NCBI RefSeq assembly: GCF_000004195.4
Contig: NC_030683.2
Coordinates: forward strand, 52,899,358 to 52,963,357
Direction: 5' to 3'
Source of the DNA: Xenopus tropicalis
Lineage: Eukaryota; Chordata; Amphibia; Anura; Pipidae
DNA length: 64,000 nt
How positions within the stretch are numbered: the first letter of the stretch is position 1; every line of letters starts with the position of its first letter. The notes below the pieces were generated by a model that saw nothing but the letters and a program-made list of their open reading frames with translations, did no database searches and was not told the DNA's origin. Below are positions 49,427-60,864 of this stretch, in pieces. A program made the position numbers and the translations under genes.

Positions 49427-49434
49427 TATTTATA
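49427..49434 (-). promoter_or_regulatory. TATA box of the protease gene
   Basis: TATAAATA reads on the - strand 40 nt upstream of the ATG at 49387-49385. A start about 30 nt downstream would leave a leader of only 10-20 nt. Short leaders and strong TATA boxes are usual in pancreatic zymogen genes, and this supports the chosen first exon. Confidence 0.55.
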
Positions 49435-49663
49435 CAGCACAGGAATTGTCATAAGGAGTGTTACACAGGGACCAGTGGTGTGATAAATAGACTTGAACAA
49501 TACAGCCTGTTGAAAACACATGGGCCTGGATGGTTCTGCCTGTGCCCAGCATTCTAGTTAGAAACTGACACTGGGATAAAATATCAGCAGTTTAACAGTG
49601 TAAGTCAAAAACAAGCTCAGCCAGGATCATATAAGGCAGTACTTTCCAACATTTAATTTGTAA

Positions 49664-49848
49664 TTGGCCGACTAGGCCGACAAGCCTATGATTATGTGTC
49701 AGATAGACACGAAACGCACCAGGCTTTATGAGATGAGTGTATAATAAAGATTTTTTTTTCTTTTTACTTTTAAATGGCCTATCTTTTGGATGTTCAGAGT
49801 GCCACCCCTTCTTTTCTTTTTTTTTTGTGCCAACGGTTGGCCGACTAG
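49664..49848. mobile_element. Small retroelement insertion with 12-bp target duplication
   Basis: TTGGCCGACTAG occurs at about 49664-49675 and again at about 49837-49848. The ~160 bp between contain CAGATAGACACGAAACGCACC, an AATAAAG and two T-runs. The TSD length and the CGAAACG core suggest a short Penelope-type or similar retro-insertion just upstream of the protease promoter. Confidence 0.5.
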
Positions 49849-50206
49849 TTCTCATACCTCATGTGCACAAATTATATTAAAATGATAATGTCCATTCATA
49901 AAGAGGTCTATGAAGACATTGAGCAGATTAGGAGACATAATAATCCTTTGGAAGGTCTCCAACTGGACAGCCTTAGACATAGTTATAAAAATAGTCAAGG
50001 GAAATTATTACAACATATGTTATTTTTTATTCTCCAACAAATATGCCTTATTGTATTAATCTGTTAAAGGAGAAGGAAAATCATTTTGGCATTTTACTGC
50101 CAATAGATTTGCCACATTAGTGCCACCTAGAACACTATATTTATTCTGCAGAAACCATTAACATACCTGAGTTAACAGCTTTAGAAGCTTTCTTGTTTGC
50201 TTAAAG

Positions 50207-50746
50207 CAGCGTTTTTCAACCGCTGTTTAGTGTGCCGCGAGATGTTGCCTGGTGTGCCGTAGGCAGGGCCGCAATTTTTACTTTAAAAAAAAAATCCGGG
50301 CCCTGTCATTGGTTGCGCCCCATGTGTACGGGTGACGTCAGTACGCATGGGGCGCAACGTTATAAAAGGGCCTGTGTGCGGTCGCGTGTAGGCAGAAGTG
50401 CAGAGGCGGCGCGCGTGAGGGGAAGATGCTGCTGAAGCCGCCGAAGAGTAAAATGCTGCTGGGCACCAATGTATTAGGGGGGGCCACGGGGCACACTGAC
50501 TTATGGGGGCACTGCTGCTGGGCACCAATGTACTAGGGGGGCTGGCTCTTGGCACCAATGTACTGGGGGGCACTGCTGCTGGGCACCAATGTACTAGGGG
50601 GGCACTGCTCTTGGCACCAATGTACTAGGGGGGCACTGCTGCTGGGCACAGAGTTAAATTTTTTAACATTTTCTAATGGTGGTGTGCCTCGTGATTTTTT
50701 TCATGAAACAAGTGTGCCTTTGCCCAAAAAAGGTTGAAAAACACTG
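50207..50746. mobile_element. hAT-type non-autonomous transposon with 8-bp target duplication
   Basis: Terminal inverted repeats CAGCGTTTTTCAACC (50207) and its mate GGTTGAAAAACACTG (ends 50746) are flanked by GCTTAAAG on both sides (50199-50206, 50747-50754). An 8-bp duplication and CAG...CTG ends are diagnostic of hAT elements. The interior is GC-rich and includes a ~32-bp tandem repeat (TGCTGGGCACCAATGTACTA) at about 50455-50650. No transposase is encoded. Confidence 0.85.
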
Positions 50747-50748
50747 GC

Positions 50749-51257
50749 TTAAAGGACAATGAAAGGTTAATATAAATTAAAAGTAAGTCTAAAGGCATTC
50801 TTTTTAAGTACTTACTGCATATCTAAATTCCCAGATCCCTGCTTGCTTCTCTGAGATATGGTGCTGGCAGCCTACAGCAGTGTGAAGACTACAGTGACAT
50901 CACTGAAATCTCTCTTCCCTTCCTGTAGGCTGCCAGCGGCAGCCTTCCTATTCTCTGAGCATGTGTGTAACTTGATCCTGTCTCCTGTTCTGAGCTACAC
51001 ATGCCCACCAGCCAATCAGAAGCAGATCTGGCAGAGGGGAGGGGGGGAAAGAATGAAACACATTTGCAGTATGAAGCAAGGAGGGAAAGGAAGGGAGAAT
51101 ACCTTTTTAGAGATGGCTGCCTGTTCTAGAAAATGTGAAGTAAGTGTGACTGAGTAAATATTTGATTAGGTGAGCCAAAAGTGTGGCGTTTTTACTAAAC
51201 AATAGGAGGACTATTGGGCAGTATGCTTTTTAAATTTTGACTTGCATTCTCCTTTAA
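50749..51257. mobile_element. TTAA-flanked element 'AAAGGACAATGAAAGG'
   Basis: TTAAAGGACAATGAAAGG opens and CTTGCATTCTCCTTTAA closes. The interior contains CCTGTAGGCTGCCAGCGGCAG as part of an inverted pair with 50865-50880. It was inserted at a TTAA in the older element before the hAT copy landed on its left border. Confidence 0.65.
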
Positions 51258-52505
51258 GATAGCAGCTGCCATTTTAAGTTTCTTCCTTCCTTCCTGCAGT
51301 CTCTAGCCATTATAACTGAGATCACATATTCCTAAGGCAGCCACGACTTTTAGTTAACTTAGTCGCGGTGACTTTCTGTCCATAGAATTCAATTGCGTCG
51401 CCACAACAAAACGTATGTGTAATTTTGTCGTGCACGCTGGACCCCGCCGACTGATCGCCCCGCATGTCTTCGTCCTTACACTTAACTATTGGAACTCTAG
51501 CTGCCGGTCATGCAGAAAGGAGGTGAACTAGATGAGATTTAAGAGAATAAACAAAGCTAGTCCAGGTACTGATGATATTGATTTTACATGCAGTTACTGT
51601 ATTATGAATCACTGCAGTTTCCAGAAATTGCTAACCTTGTAGCTTTTCTCTGTAACACACTTCTAGTTTGATCTTTGTGGGTCAGTCATTCTGATCATCT
51701 TAAACTCTAAATAACAGCTTCTTTGTTGAATGCAAGCTCAGCAACACAAATTCTCAGCAAATCCAGAAAACAGATATTGTTCTTAATATTTATACAGGAA
51801 TGGATTCTAATGTGTTGTTTATTACAATGTTTTATATTTATTGTGGCTGAAACCCAGCAGGAACTGCAGAAGGCAAAGGGAAGTGGAAGGTTTCTGTGCC
51901 TAGGTGTAAGGTGGGTTTTCTGTGAAAGGCTTTTCATATTCAGGCCCCCTTTAGCAGTCTAACATTTGGTGGGCCACCCTTAGCTCTTAATATCCTCTTT
52001 AGATCAAGGGATCTACAAGACTGCATATAGAACCCTCAGTTTCATCCAAGCCCATTGGATGGGCTCTTCTAGGAGAAGTCAGCCCCAAAGTTTGGGAACC
52101 ACTGCATTAGTGTTCGCTATTGTAAGAATTTTAAAATAAACATAAGGTCAGTGGGCAGACCTAAATATGGCCATACACTTAACAATGTTGTAGTAGCCCA
52201 CTGATCACAATTGGACAAGGATTGGGCAAGTTTAAAAATTGAATCTGCTGATGCACCATACCAGCCTGTGCATATTGGCAGAAGTCTTAGGTGATGCATA
52301 ACTGATATTAGATTGATTAAGCAAAACCAAGGTCCCTACTCACCCAGCCTAAAAAGGAGGGAGGTTTTAATTATTTAGCTTGTTGTTTTTGGCTAGTTGT
52401 CACTTATGATAAAAATTAATTTGGGTATACTATTATGACATAATAAAAATTAATGTTCCATCTGGAGTATTTTTACATATAGTACTTTAAAACTGTATTG
52501 TCTAT

Positions 52506-53700
52506 TTAAAGGAATACTGTCATGGGAAAACATGAGCTTCTCCAACAGAATCATTGAAATCTGTTTTTCAAAAACACAAACAGATTTTTTTACATTTAAT
52601 TTTGAAATTAAATGTAAGGGCTAGCCATATTCTTCATTTCCCAGGATGCCACAGCCATGTGACCAATGCTCTGATGAACTTCAGTCATACTTTACTGCTG
52701 AGCTGCAAGTTGGCGTGATATTACTGTTGAGACACTCACTCATGACAGGTAAGTTAAGTCAAATATACCATCCTATAAAATCACAAGGGTCAGACATGAT
52801 AGTGCTGACTAGCATGCATGCACTTTGTTATTTGCACAGCTGTAACCACAGAGCACACAGAAAGTTGCAAAAGGGGTATCATATACCCTGTTTCCCCGAA
52901 AATAGGACATCCTCTGAAAGTAAGGCACCCCCCCCCCCGATTTTTCACCGCCCTCAGAAAATAAGGCACCCCCCGAAAATAAGACACCCACCTAGGGCTG
53001 GGCGACAAATCTCACCCAAACGATGGAATAAATGTGTACTGTATTCTTCTTCATGGAAAAATAAGACATCCCCTGAAAATAAGACCTAGTGCATATTTTG
53101 GAGCTTAAAAAAATATAAGACAGTGTCTTATTTTCGGGGAAACACGGTCCTTTTTAGATAAGTTATGTCATCCTCTATAAAAGACTGAAACCTTTAAGGT
53201 CTCATTGGAAGCTGTTAGTGACACATTTCAGTTGCTGTTCTGTGTTGCTTGATAGCTTCCACAAGACTCTGTGTTTGTTTGATTAATAAAGAAATACTTT
53301 GATATACTGAGAACCTTGTCTCAGGGTCTTGTTGTATAGTAAGGTTCTGGTCGGTTAAAATTACCAACATTACCCCCCTCCCAGCAGCTCATCAGCAGAA
53401 CAATGGGAAGGGAGCAAAATAGCAACAGTAGATATCAGAATAGCACTCAATAGTAAGATATCCAAGTCCGGTCTGGGACTCCTCCAGTTACACGGGAGTA
53501 GGAGAAACAATAGGTTGCCTGAAAGCAGTTCTAATGAGTAGCACTGGCTCTTTCTGAAAGCTCAGGCACAATGCACTGAGATGCCGCCTACACACCAATA
53601 TTACTAAATAAAAACCAACAAATACATTTGTTGGTTCAAGAATAAAATTTTAAATGGTAGAATAAATTATTTGCTATGTAAACGAGTACATTTTGTTTTC
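52506..53700. mobile_element. TTAA-type 'GACAGTATT' family element with nested insertions, right end unclear
   Basis: TTAAAGGAATACTGTCATGGG opens it at 52506. Family sequence is seen again, inverted relative to 47131-47430, at 53470-53700. Between them lies at least one other transposon (52889-53150). Confidence 0.45.
52889..53150. mobile_element. DNA transposon remnant with 'TTTCCCCGAAAATAAGAC' ends
   Basis: CCTGTTTCCCCGAAAATAGG at the left mirrors GTCTTATTTTCGGGGAAACA at the right. Internal copies of GAAAATAAGAC repeat about five times, and a C-run lies at 52929-52940. It is a short non-autonomous element of a type spread across vertebrates. The superfamily was not settled. Confidence 0.6.
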
Positions 53701-56700
53701 TAAGCAGTAAGTAGAATATTAAAAGCATTTTAAAACAATAGCAAAGTTGAAATATTAAACACTGTTGAAAATCGTATTGTATGTAAAAAGTGTTGATGAG
53801 CCACACAAGCATGAAAAAAGTTTATGTTGCAACTGCACTTTGACATGAATGGAATGCAATTGTAAAGAAAATGTAAAGATTTTTTTTTTTTTGTCAGAAT
53901 GTTGTCATTTCTGGTGCACAAGATCAAAATTAGGCCTGCACACAATTCTTTTGGTACTGTCTGTTGACCAAAGCTGCCTTAGGAAGCCTGGAGCAGTAAT
54001 GCCACATTTGAGAGTGGTTGTTTCAATGAACCAAAAGATGCACTTGTACGGGGGGGGGGGGGGGGTGAAGATTATAGCAAAAAAAATGCAAGATATGGTT
54101 CTGGACACAAGTACTTTCAACGAATTGCATAAATTAGTGCCAATTAGTATTAACTTCACTAAAAGTTACACAACCCCTGACTTTTTTTTTAGGATTTTGT
54201 CTCCAGAATTTCAGCAACATTTATAGAAAACATGTAATTTTTATTTAAAGATCTTTTACTTTCATTTTTCTTCCTATTTTTAATAACACAAGTCACAAGC
54301 TAAACCACAAGATGTCACTTGATTAAAACTGCTGATGCAAACAGCAGAGGATTGCTTTCGTCATTAGGTTTCTGGTCTCTGAAATAGAAAACAATACATA
54401 ACAGAATGTTTTATAACAAAAAAAAGCTTCTTTAACCAACAAAAGGTGCTTGGGGGAAGTGGTGTGCAAGCAATGTAAGCTGATGTGCACATGCAATTTG
54501 CTTCTTGTTCTAGAAAACAGATGCAGCATTTTAAACAAAGAGAAAATATTTCACTCTTTAGGAATGTTTTGTCTGTTACCGATGCACCAACAAAGTAAAC
54601 AGTCAGCAAGCAAACTTTCCATTTCATTAGGGAGTAATGCTTCTGCCATCTTAATGGGGTAGTTAATTTTTAATACAAATGTTATACTAATTTGTAGCTT
54701 CTTACAGAAATAGTTTGGCTGCTGGGAGCAGCGAACTTTATTTGAAATCTGGAAAGAGACAGAAAGGATAAATAATACAAAAATTATACAAAATACAAAA
54801 TGAAGGCCAAATGAAAAGTTGCTAAGTATTGGCTATTTTATAACATACTGAAAGTTTTACATAAAGATGAACTACCCCTTAAAGTGTATTTAAATGTTTA
54901 AATATCTGATTTTTTTATTGTTTATATATTTCATCGCTTGGAATTTAAACAGTTTTTGGTATATATTAATTAACCTCGCAACAAGGGGGAAGTTCTCAAA
55001 TCTAAATGGCAAATTGTCAAGGCCTGATGGTCTTTACTGGGGTTGAGGTCAGGGCCAAGGAGGAAGCTGGGTTTACAATGTCCAATACGCGGTATCCAAC
55101 AGGCTAATCAAGTCTTACGTCAAATTCAGGCAAAAGTTCATGGCAGATGGCAATTAGTGTAGTTTAGAGCAGAGCATTGATTTAAAACCAGTAGATCATG
55201 CAATAACAATTTAGGCACACCCAGGAGCTTTTAAAATCGAACATTGAACCAGGCTACTGAGTGTCCTTTTATTTTGAATTTTGTGCCAAAGCATGACATG
55301 ATGACATCATGCGTCAGCATTCCACCACCGGAGAAACATGTGGCGTCTAGATGTAGATGTATAGTAGAGAGCATAAAAAGAAAGTCAAAAAGAGTTGCCA
55401 GCTTGGGTACAGATACATGGAGAAGATTCCGGCACCAAAACGACTATGCATATGTTCGTAGCTAGACAATATCCAGCAAAAATTAATGAGTACAGGGACT
55501 AGATGTCCAGCTGACGGAAAGGGAAACTTTGTTATCTAGAAAGGAAAAATGTGGGGATAAGCACATTGTATTTTTGTTTGAAGAGACTGTAGGACACCAC
55601 CTATAAAGTCTAATAAAGGGCCAAATGGTACATTTCTGTGTTGTAAATGTAGTTCTAACAACATTCACAGGGTGGAACTACCCTCTAAAACATTAAGAAT
55701 TAGATTATAAAGGCAACAAAAATCAATTAGCCTGCGTCAAAACATTTTGCAGGTACATGGAGTCCACCAGCTTAAATTTAAGTGGTGGATTCTGTGCCAA
55801 CATTGAGACAGGGGGTGAAAGAATTAAGAGGCTTCTATTGAGAGAGGCACAATAGCTTCAAATATTAGACAATATGACGCCAGCAGGTTTAAACCTTGAT
55901 TATGACTGAGGTCCAAAATATAGATAACTTATCTATGTTTTTTTTTTTATTGTAGATGGGAAGCACCACTGTAATTAGAAGGTTTATGATGGATGATATA
56001 AAATATTACACTGTTTTTTGTGACCACTAGATGGCGTAAAGGAAGTAAGAATTATTGTATAGCTTGAAATGTTGCTATTCTTTGTCCTTAAACCAGGGGC
56101 GTCGAAAAGCCGAATTGGAGGTTTTTGGAGTTTATTGGAGGTTTTTAAATTGGAAATTCGGCTCTACTAGTGCTGAGAGCGCAATTGCGCTCTCCACACT
56201 AGCGATGTGGGACCTCCTCTGGTGCTGTAAAGGGAATCACAGGGGGTCTGGGGTAGCGGCAATGGAGCAGCCAAGGGGCCAAAAACACCCCTGCCTGAAG
56301 CTGGAGTAAGGGTAATAAATTAAAAACCATTACAAAATAAATAATGAAGACCAGCTGAAACTTGCTAAAAGATCTATCTAGAACTGTGGTCCCCAACCAA
56401 TGTACCGTTGCTCACTAACCCCTTGGATGTTGCTGTCAGTACCCTCAAAGCAGGTGTTTATTTTTGAATTCCTGGCTTGGAGGCAAGTTTTGGTTGCATA
56501 AAAACCAGTTGTACTGCCAAACAGAACCTCCTGTCGGCTGCCAGTCCACATGGGAGCAACCAAATTATCTATCACAGGTAATTTTATTTCCTTCCTATTA
56601 CATAGTTGTGTTTCAGTTTTGGACCAGTGCTGTAACCTATAGTAGTCAGTAATTAGCTTTGACCATTCTAAGGTGAACATAACAGGTTGTTTGCTTTTGA

Positions 56701-57100
56701 TCTATTGACTGGCAGTCTGTGTAGGTAACAGGTGTACCCCCTAAAATTGCGTTTTATTCAAATTTAAGGGAAGCTTTCTCCCTATGGCAAATGTAGAAAG
56801 TTCAGGAGTGAACACTTAAAAATAATGCCATGTGACTTTGATTGAACAGTGCCAGTGGTTTGGATCCAGAAGTGTATTAAATACAAATATGAGCTGTAAA
56901 AGCATGTAAATAGCAACCCCCCATCTGTTATGGAAGATATAGTCAGCAGGACAACTGCATATTTAGCATCTAAAAAGAGTCACCTTTTTAGTAGAAAATT
57001 ATCAGCAGTGACTTAAGGGATGGAACAATAATGTATTGTGGTTGGGGTTTTGGGGTGGATTTGATCATGACTTGTTGAAAAAGAGGGAGCTGAGTTTGAT
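53700..57100. other. Intergenic stretch, no gene recognised
   Basis: AT-rich with simple runs (T-run 53880, G-run 54051-54065). A repeat of the hAT-like type (TGTGGTCCCCAACC) begins near 56386. Its interior (CAAGTTTTGGTTGCATAAAA) is shared with 24470, 27780 and 45030. No coding exon could be supported. Confidence 0.4.
56022..56038 (+). promoter_or_regulatory. Candidate CTCF site
   Basis: GACCACTAGATGGCGTA fits the CTCF core CCASYAGRKGGCR at every core position read by eye. Binding in vivo is unknown. Confidence 0.4.
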
Positions 57101-57109
57101 GGTATGTAT

Positions 57110-57325
57110 GTATGTATGTATAACTTTATTTATAAAGCGCCACAAGGGTACGCAGCGCTGTACAGTCTTACAGAATACAAAATTACACACAGGGAGGACA
57201 AGTGATATAATAAATAAATACAATAAATACATATATGTATATATATATAAGTGCCATGTGGTATGAGACACAGTAGGAAGGAGGTCCCTGCCCCGTAGAG
57301 CTTACAATCTGTGTGGGTTGGTCAG
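57110..57325. repeat. SINE-like repeat
   Basis: TATGTATG repeats, then CTTTATTTATAAAGCGCCAC, AAGGGTACGCAGCGCTGTAC and CCCCGTAGAGCTTACAATC. The same sequence occurs inverted at 59490-59635 inside the Penelope-like element, which shows it is a dispersed mobile repeat. Confidence 0.6.
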
Positions 57326-58225
57326 GCCTAGAACATAAGTGGGCAAATTGCAGCATAGTTGTGTAAGCCTGGGAATGAATAGGGCTTGCCTACAGATATC
57401 TATACATATTTCCAGTTAGACAAAAACCTTGAATATTTCCTATTTGTATGAAAATATGTATGTTTTTTGTTATTTCTTGCACAAAACAAGGCAATTATTT
57501 TTGAAAGTAACTCAAAAGACATAGAATTCTGAACATCCTTTCTCTTAGGGGCAGATTTATTATGCTGTTTAAAAAAACAGCCACACATCGTCAGGCTTCG
57601 CTGTGTAAAAAAACATTGGAAAAACTGCGTAATTTTTTACACGTTTTTTCTTCTGCCGGAATTTATGGAAAATAATGGAGCAAATCTGGTGTTCGGACGC
57701 CAAACTTCTCCATTTATTTTACACAGCTTTTACACTGTTTTCTTGTCAAATTACACGGCCCTGTGACAGGTTTATGATAAACAATGGCGGAATTGATTTA
57801 ATTTCTTTCTGATGAGATTAGGGACTGATACCTAAAGGCTCCAACATGTCTGCCCCAGACTGATTGGAAACAATATGCAGATAATCCAGTTACCCTGGCA
57901 CCTATACGTCTCCCTACCCCTGCATAATAACAGTCGGGGCTTGCTGGGAGGATGGGCCAACAGGGACATAAAATGAGCCCCAAAGAGAGCTTGGAAGTCA
58001 GTCTTCAGAAAGAGGGAAGAACTGCACATTTGACCTACAACTTTGGACTGTGTATAGACTTTTGTGGGACTTCAGAACTGCATTTTGTTATCCACAGAAG
58101 GATTTGTCAATGGTTTCTACAAAATAAAAGGATAAACTGCCATGTGGTTTTCTCTTCAATATTTTGTCATGCTTCAGTTACGTCATTGACATGACAGGCG
58201 CTCGTGACTAGCGCTCGTTTTCTTC

Positions 58226-58245
58226 CTCCACCAGGTGGCAGTGCT
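58226..58245 (+). promoter_or_regulatory. Candidate CTCF site, strong match
   Basis: CTCCACCAGGTGGCAGTGCT matches the CTCF core including the downstream GCAGTGCT part. Same orientation as the site at 56022. It lies about 60-100 bp left of the recognisable Penelope-like element. Confidence 0.5.
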
Positions 58246-58289
58246 GTAGAAACTTATATACATACAAGGGAATGTGTTGTAACTCCCTC

Positions 58290-60302
58290 ATATAACTAAA
58301 GTCTAATTTAAATAAAAATGAGAAAGATCTATTGTCCACATTGATTAAAAACCTTGATGTGATATCTAAACAGCTGACAAGGCAGGTGCCCTAGTATTAA
58401 TGGACAAAGAATATTATGTCCAAGAAATCTTAAGTCGACTTAACAATATAGAGGTATATACAAGGGCTACCAGGAACCCTTTGTATGAAGTGCAAAACTG
58501 CATAGCGCAAATTGTGAAACGGGCCTCTGACCAGGGAATTATTGGATACTTCAAAACTTTTGATAAAAGAACACTCAATCACACCAGTGTTCTACACTCT
58601 TCCTAAAATTCATAAACACCTATCTCATCCACCAGCGAGGCCAATAGTAGCGGGAACTGAATCTGTTTTTTCCTCACTAGCAATTTATTTAGATAAGGTC
58701 CTGCAACCACTTGTGACAAATACCAGGGCCTATCTGCTAGGTAATATCTCTTTACCCAAAGAAGGTGAGATTTACCTAGCGAGCCTGTGGCGAGCCTGTA
58801 TACCTTTATATCCCACTACATGGGGATTCAAGCAGTTATGAACTCACTTAGGAACACCAAGTACAGTAATACTGAACAAATATTTTTACTTGATTTATTG
58901 AAAATTGTATGACATGGCAGTTATTTTCTGTTTGATGATAAATACTATATTCAATGCCGGGGGACAGCAATGGGACGTAATGTGGCGCCTACATATGCCA
59001 GCACTATACATGGCAAGCTTTGAGGATCAGTATGTTTATACAAACCACCTCTTCACTTCCCACTGTATCTTTTATCGTTGCTACATCGGCAATATGTTTC
59101 TAATTTGGAATGGCAGTAGTGACACATTACTGCAATTCCAAGAACAGCTAAATGCTGCAGTACCCACCATTCAGTTCACTCTTGTACATGACAAAACAAG
59201 CGTATCTTTCCTTGATCTCACTATTTATATAGAAAATGAACAATTACAGACTGATTGGTACAAGAAACCCACGGATCGCAATCACTCTTACACTTCAACA
59301 GTTTTCACCCACCAGCCCTTAAGAAATCATTACCCAAAACTCAGTTAGCAAGGATCAAAAGTATTGTATCAGATCCCCAGGTATATCTTACAAGAGCTAC
59401 TGAAATTGTATCACGTTTCAAGAGCAGAGGCTATCCACCTGATATCCTCTCAGAGGGTATGGGTACATTCAGGACACACCACTTACTCCCTGTGTATTTA
59501 TACTTATTTATTGTATTTATTATAACACTTGTCCTCCCTGTGTGTAATTTTGTATATTGTAAGATTGTACAGCACTGCGTACCCTTGTGGCGCTTTATAA
59601 ATATAGTCATACAGTACATACATACACCAAGAGAATCCCTATTACAAGAAAGGCACACAAATAGGAAGTCTAACAGACTGGCCTTTGTGAGTCAATATAC
59701 TGTACATCTGCCAGTGGACACATTTCAAACATTTTACGTAAACACTGGCATATACTACAGCACTGTGCCCCTGAAATAAAGGAATTTGAAACACCCCCTT
59801 TAACGGCATACAGGAGGGGAAGAAATATAAAAGATTCCCTAGTAAAAGCAAATATAGGCCCAAAGAAAAAAAGTATCCAACAGCTGTTAGCACAGATAAA
59901 ACCAGGGACTTTCACATGTTTAAACTGTGCACAATGCAACAATGTCATAAAGGGCAATAATTTTGCTCATCCTCACACTGGCAAAAGGTTCACCATTAAA
60001 AAATTTTTTACATGCGAATCCACATATGTTGTATATCTAATTGAGTGCCCCTCTGGACTAGCATATGTGGGTGAAACAACTCAAATGGTAAAAGACAGAA
60101 TCTAAAAACACAAATCTACCATTAGATGTGATGGTTCATTTCCATGCAGCCCGACAAACACCCTGCCAGGTAAGGTTTCATGGGGTCCCTAAACTGAGAC
60201 GTGATGGAGACCTTCTGAAAGTTTTCAAAAAGAAAGAAATGTTTTCGATCAACAAGTTAGATACTCTAACTGCTGCTCTGACTGCTTACCTTTGCGTATA
60301 CT
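58290..60302 (+). mobile_element. Penelope-like element, decayed, with reverse transcriptase and GIY-YIG endonuclease remnants
   Basis: Frame-broken ORFs read DKAGALVLMDKEYY, then LPKIHKHLSHPPARPIVAG, the PLE reverse transcriptase signature, and VSFLDLTIYIENEQ with DWYKKPTDRNHSY. The catalytic box region is RCYIGNMFLIW, so the usual YxDD aspartates are gone. After an inserted SINE-like repeat, a CLNCAQCN motif and TYVVYLIECPSGLAYVGETT give the GIY-YIG endonuclease part (about 59915-60100), with a stop just after KDRI. It ends near 60300 at a TTAA element. Inactive copy. Confidence 0.85.
59490..59637. repeat. SINE-like repeat inserted in the Penelope-like element
   Basis: TTTATTGTATTTATTATAAC, then GTACAGCACTGCGTACCC and GTGGCGCTTTATAAATAT, are the reverse complement of 57117-57240. 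Penelope coding similarity stops before it and resumes after it (NPLLQERHTNRKSNR). Confidence 0.65.
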
Positions 60303-60723
60303 TTAAAGGAGAAGGAAAGGCAAAATCACTTGGGGGTGCAAAAATGTTAGGCACCCCCAAGTGACTTAAATCGCCTACCTTTTACCCCGGGCTGGTGCCC
60401 CTGTTCTGAGAGAGCAGCACCAGCCCGGGGTAGCAGCGATCGCTTCCTCCTTCCTGTTCGCTCGCTCGCGCATGCGCAGTAAAGTGAAAAAGCCGAACTT
60501 TAACAGAGAAGTCGGCTTTTCACTCTAATGCGCATGCACCTGTCGTGGGGTCCCGGCAAAATGAAGCAGGAAGGAGCTAGCGCTCACTACATGTACCCCA
60601 GACTGGTGCTGTTTTCTCCTAACAGGGGCACCAGCCCAGGGTACAAGGTAAGTGAATAAAGTCACTTGGGGAAGCCTAACATTTTGGCACCCCCAAGTGA
60701 CTTAGTCTTTCCTTCTCCTTTAA
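60303..60723. mobile_element. TTAA-flanked Kolobok/T2-like MITE
   Basis: TTAAAGGAGAAGGAAAGGC at the left and GTCTTTCCTTCTCCTTTAA at the right are perfect or near-perfect inverted repeats with TTAA borders. Subterminal CACTTGGGGGTGC words repeat on both strands. The GC-rich interior has CCCGGGCTGGTGCCCCTGTT mirrored within it. No ORF. Confidence 0.8.
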
Positions 60724-60864
60724 ATGGTAGTACTGAAAACAGTACTGAGATTAACTGCCCCCCCCCCCCACACCTCAGACTGTAAGTAGCCACATTATTC
60801 ACCTGTTAACACCTCAGACTACTCCTACAGCAGTGCCAGCATTGTGTCACTGTATGTACTGCCT

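Larger units (their letters stand above)
50064..51400. mobile_element. TTAA-type element (5077 family) split by two later insertions
   Basis: It opens TTAAAGGAGAAGGAAAATC (50064) and runs to TTTAGAAGCTTTCTTGTTTGC. It resumes after 51257 with ATAGCAGCTGCCATTTTAAG, the continuation seen in the copy at 5385-5415. The right end is not sharply visible. Confidence 0.55.

Noticed and set aside
50232..50573. Overlapping ORFs on both strands in a GC-rich block
   Set aside because: They lie in the hAT element and its internal tandem repeat; stops are scarce because of composition.
53905..54159. 84-codon - strand ORF with several cysteines
   Set aside because: It includes a proline run encoded by the poly(G) tract and no splice-linked neighbours were found.
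54580..54627. Possible signal-peptide exon on the - strand (MKWKVCLLTVYFVGAS) with a GTAACA donor-like end, considered as a secreted gene such as msmb
   Set aside because: No partner exon with a cysteine pattern could be found nearby, and a single hydrophobic start is weak evidence.
55244..55465. 73-codon + strand ORF with basic C-terminus
   Set aside because: No family resemblance and no splice context; resembles dispersed repeat sequence.
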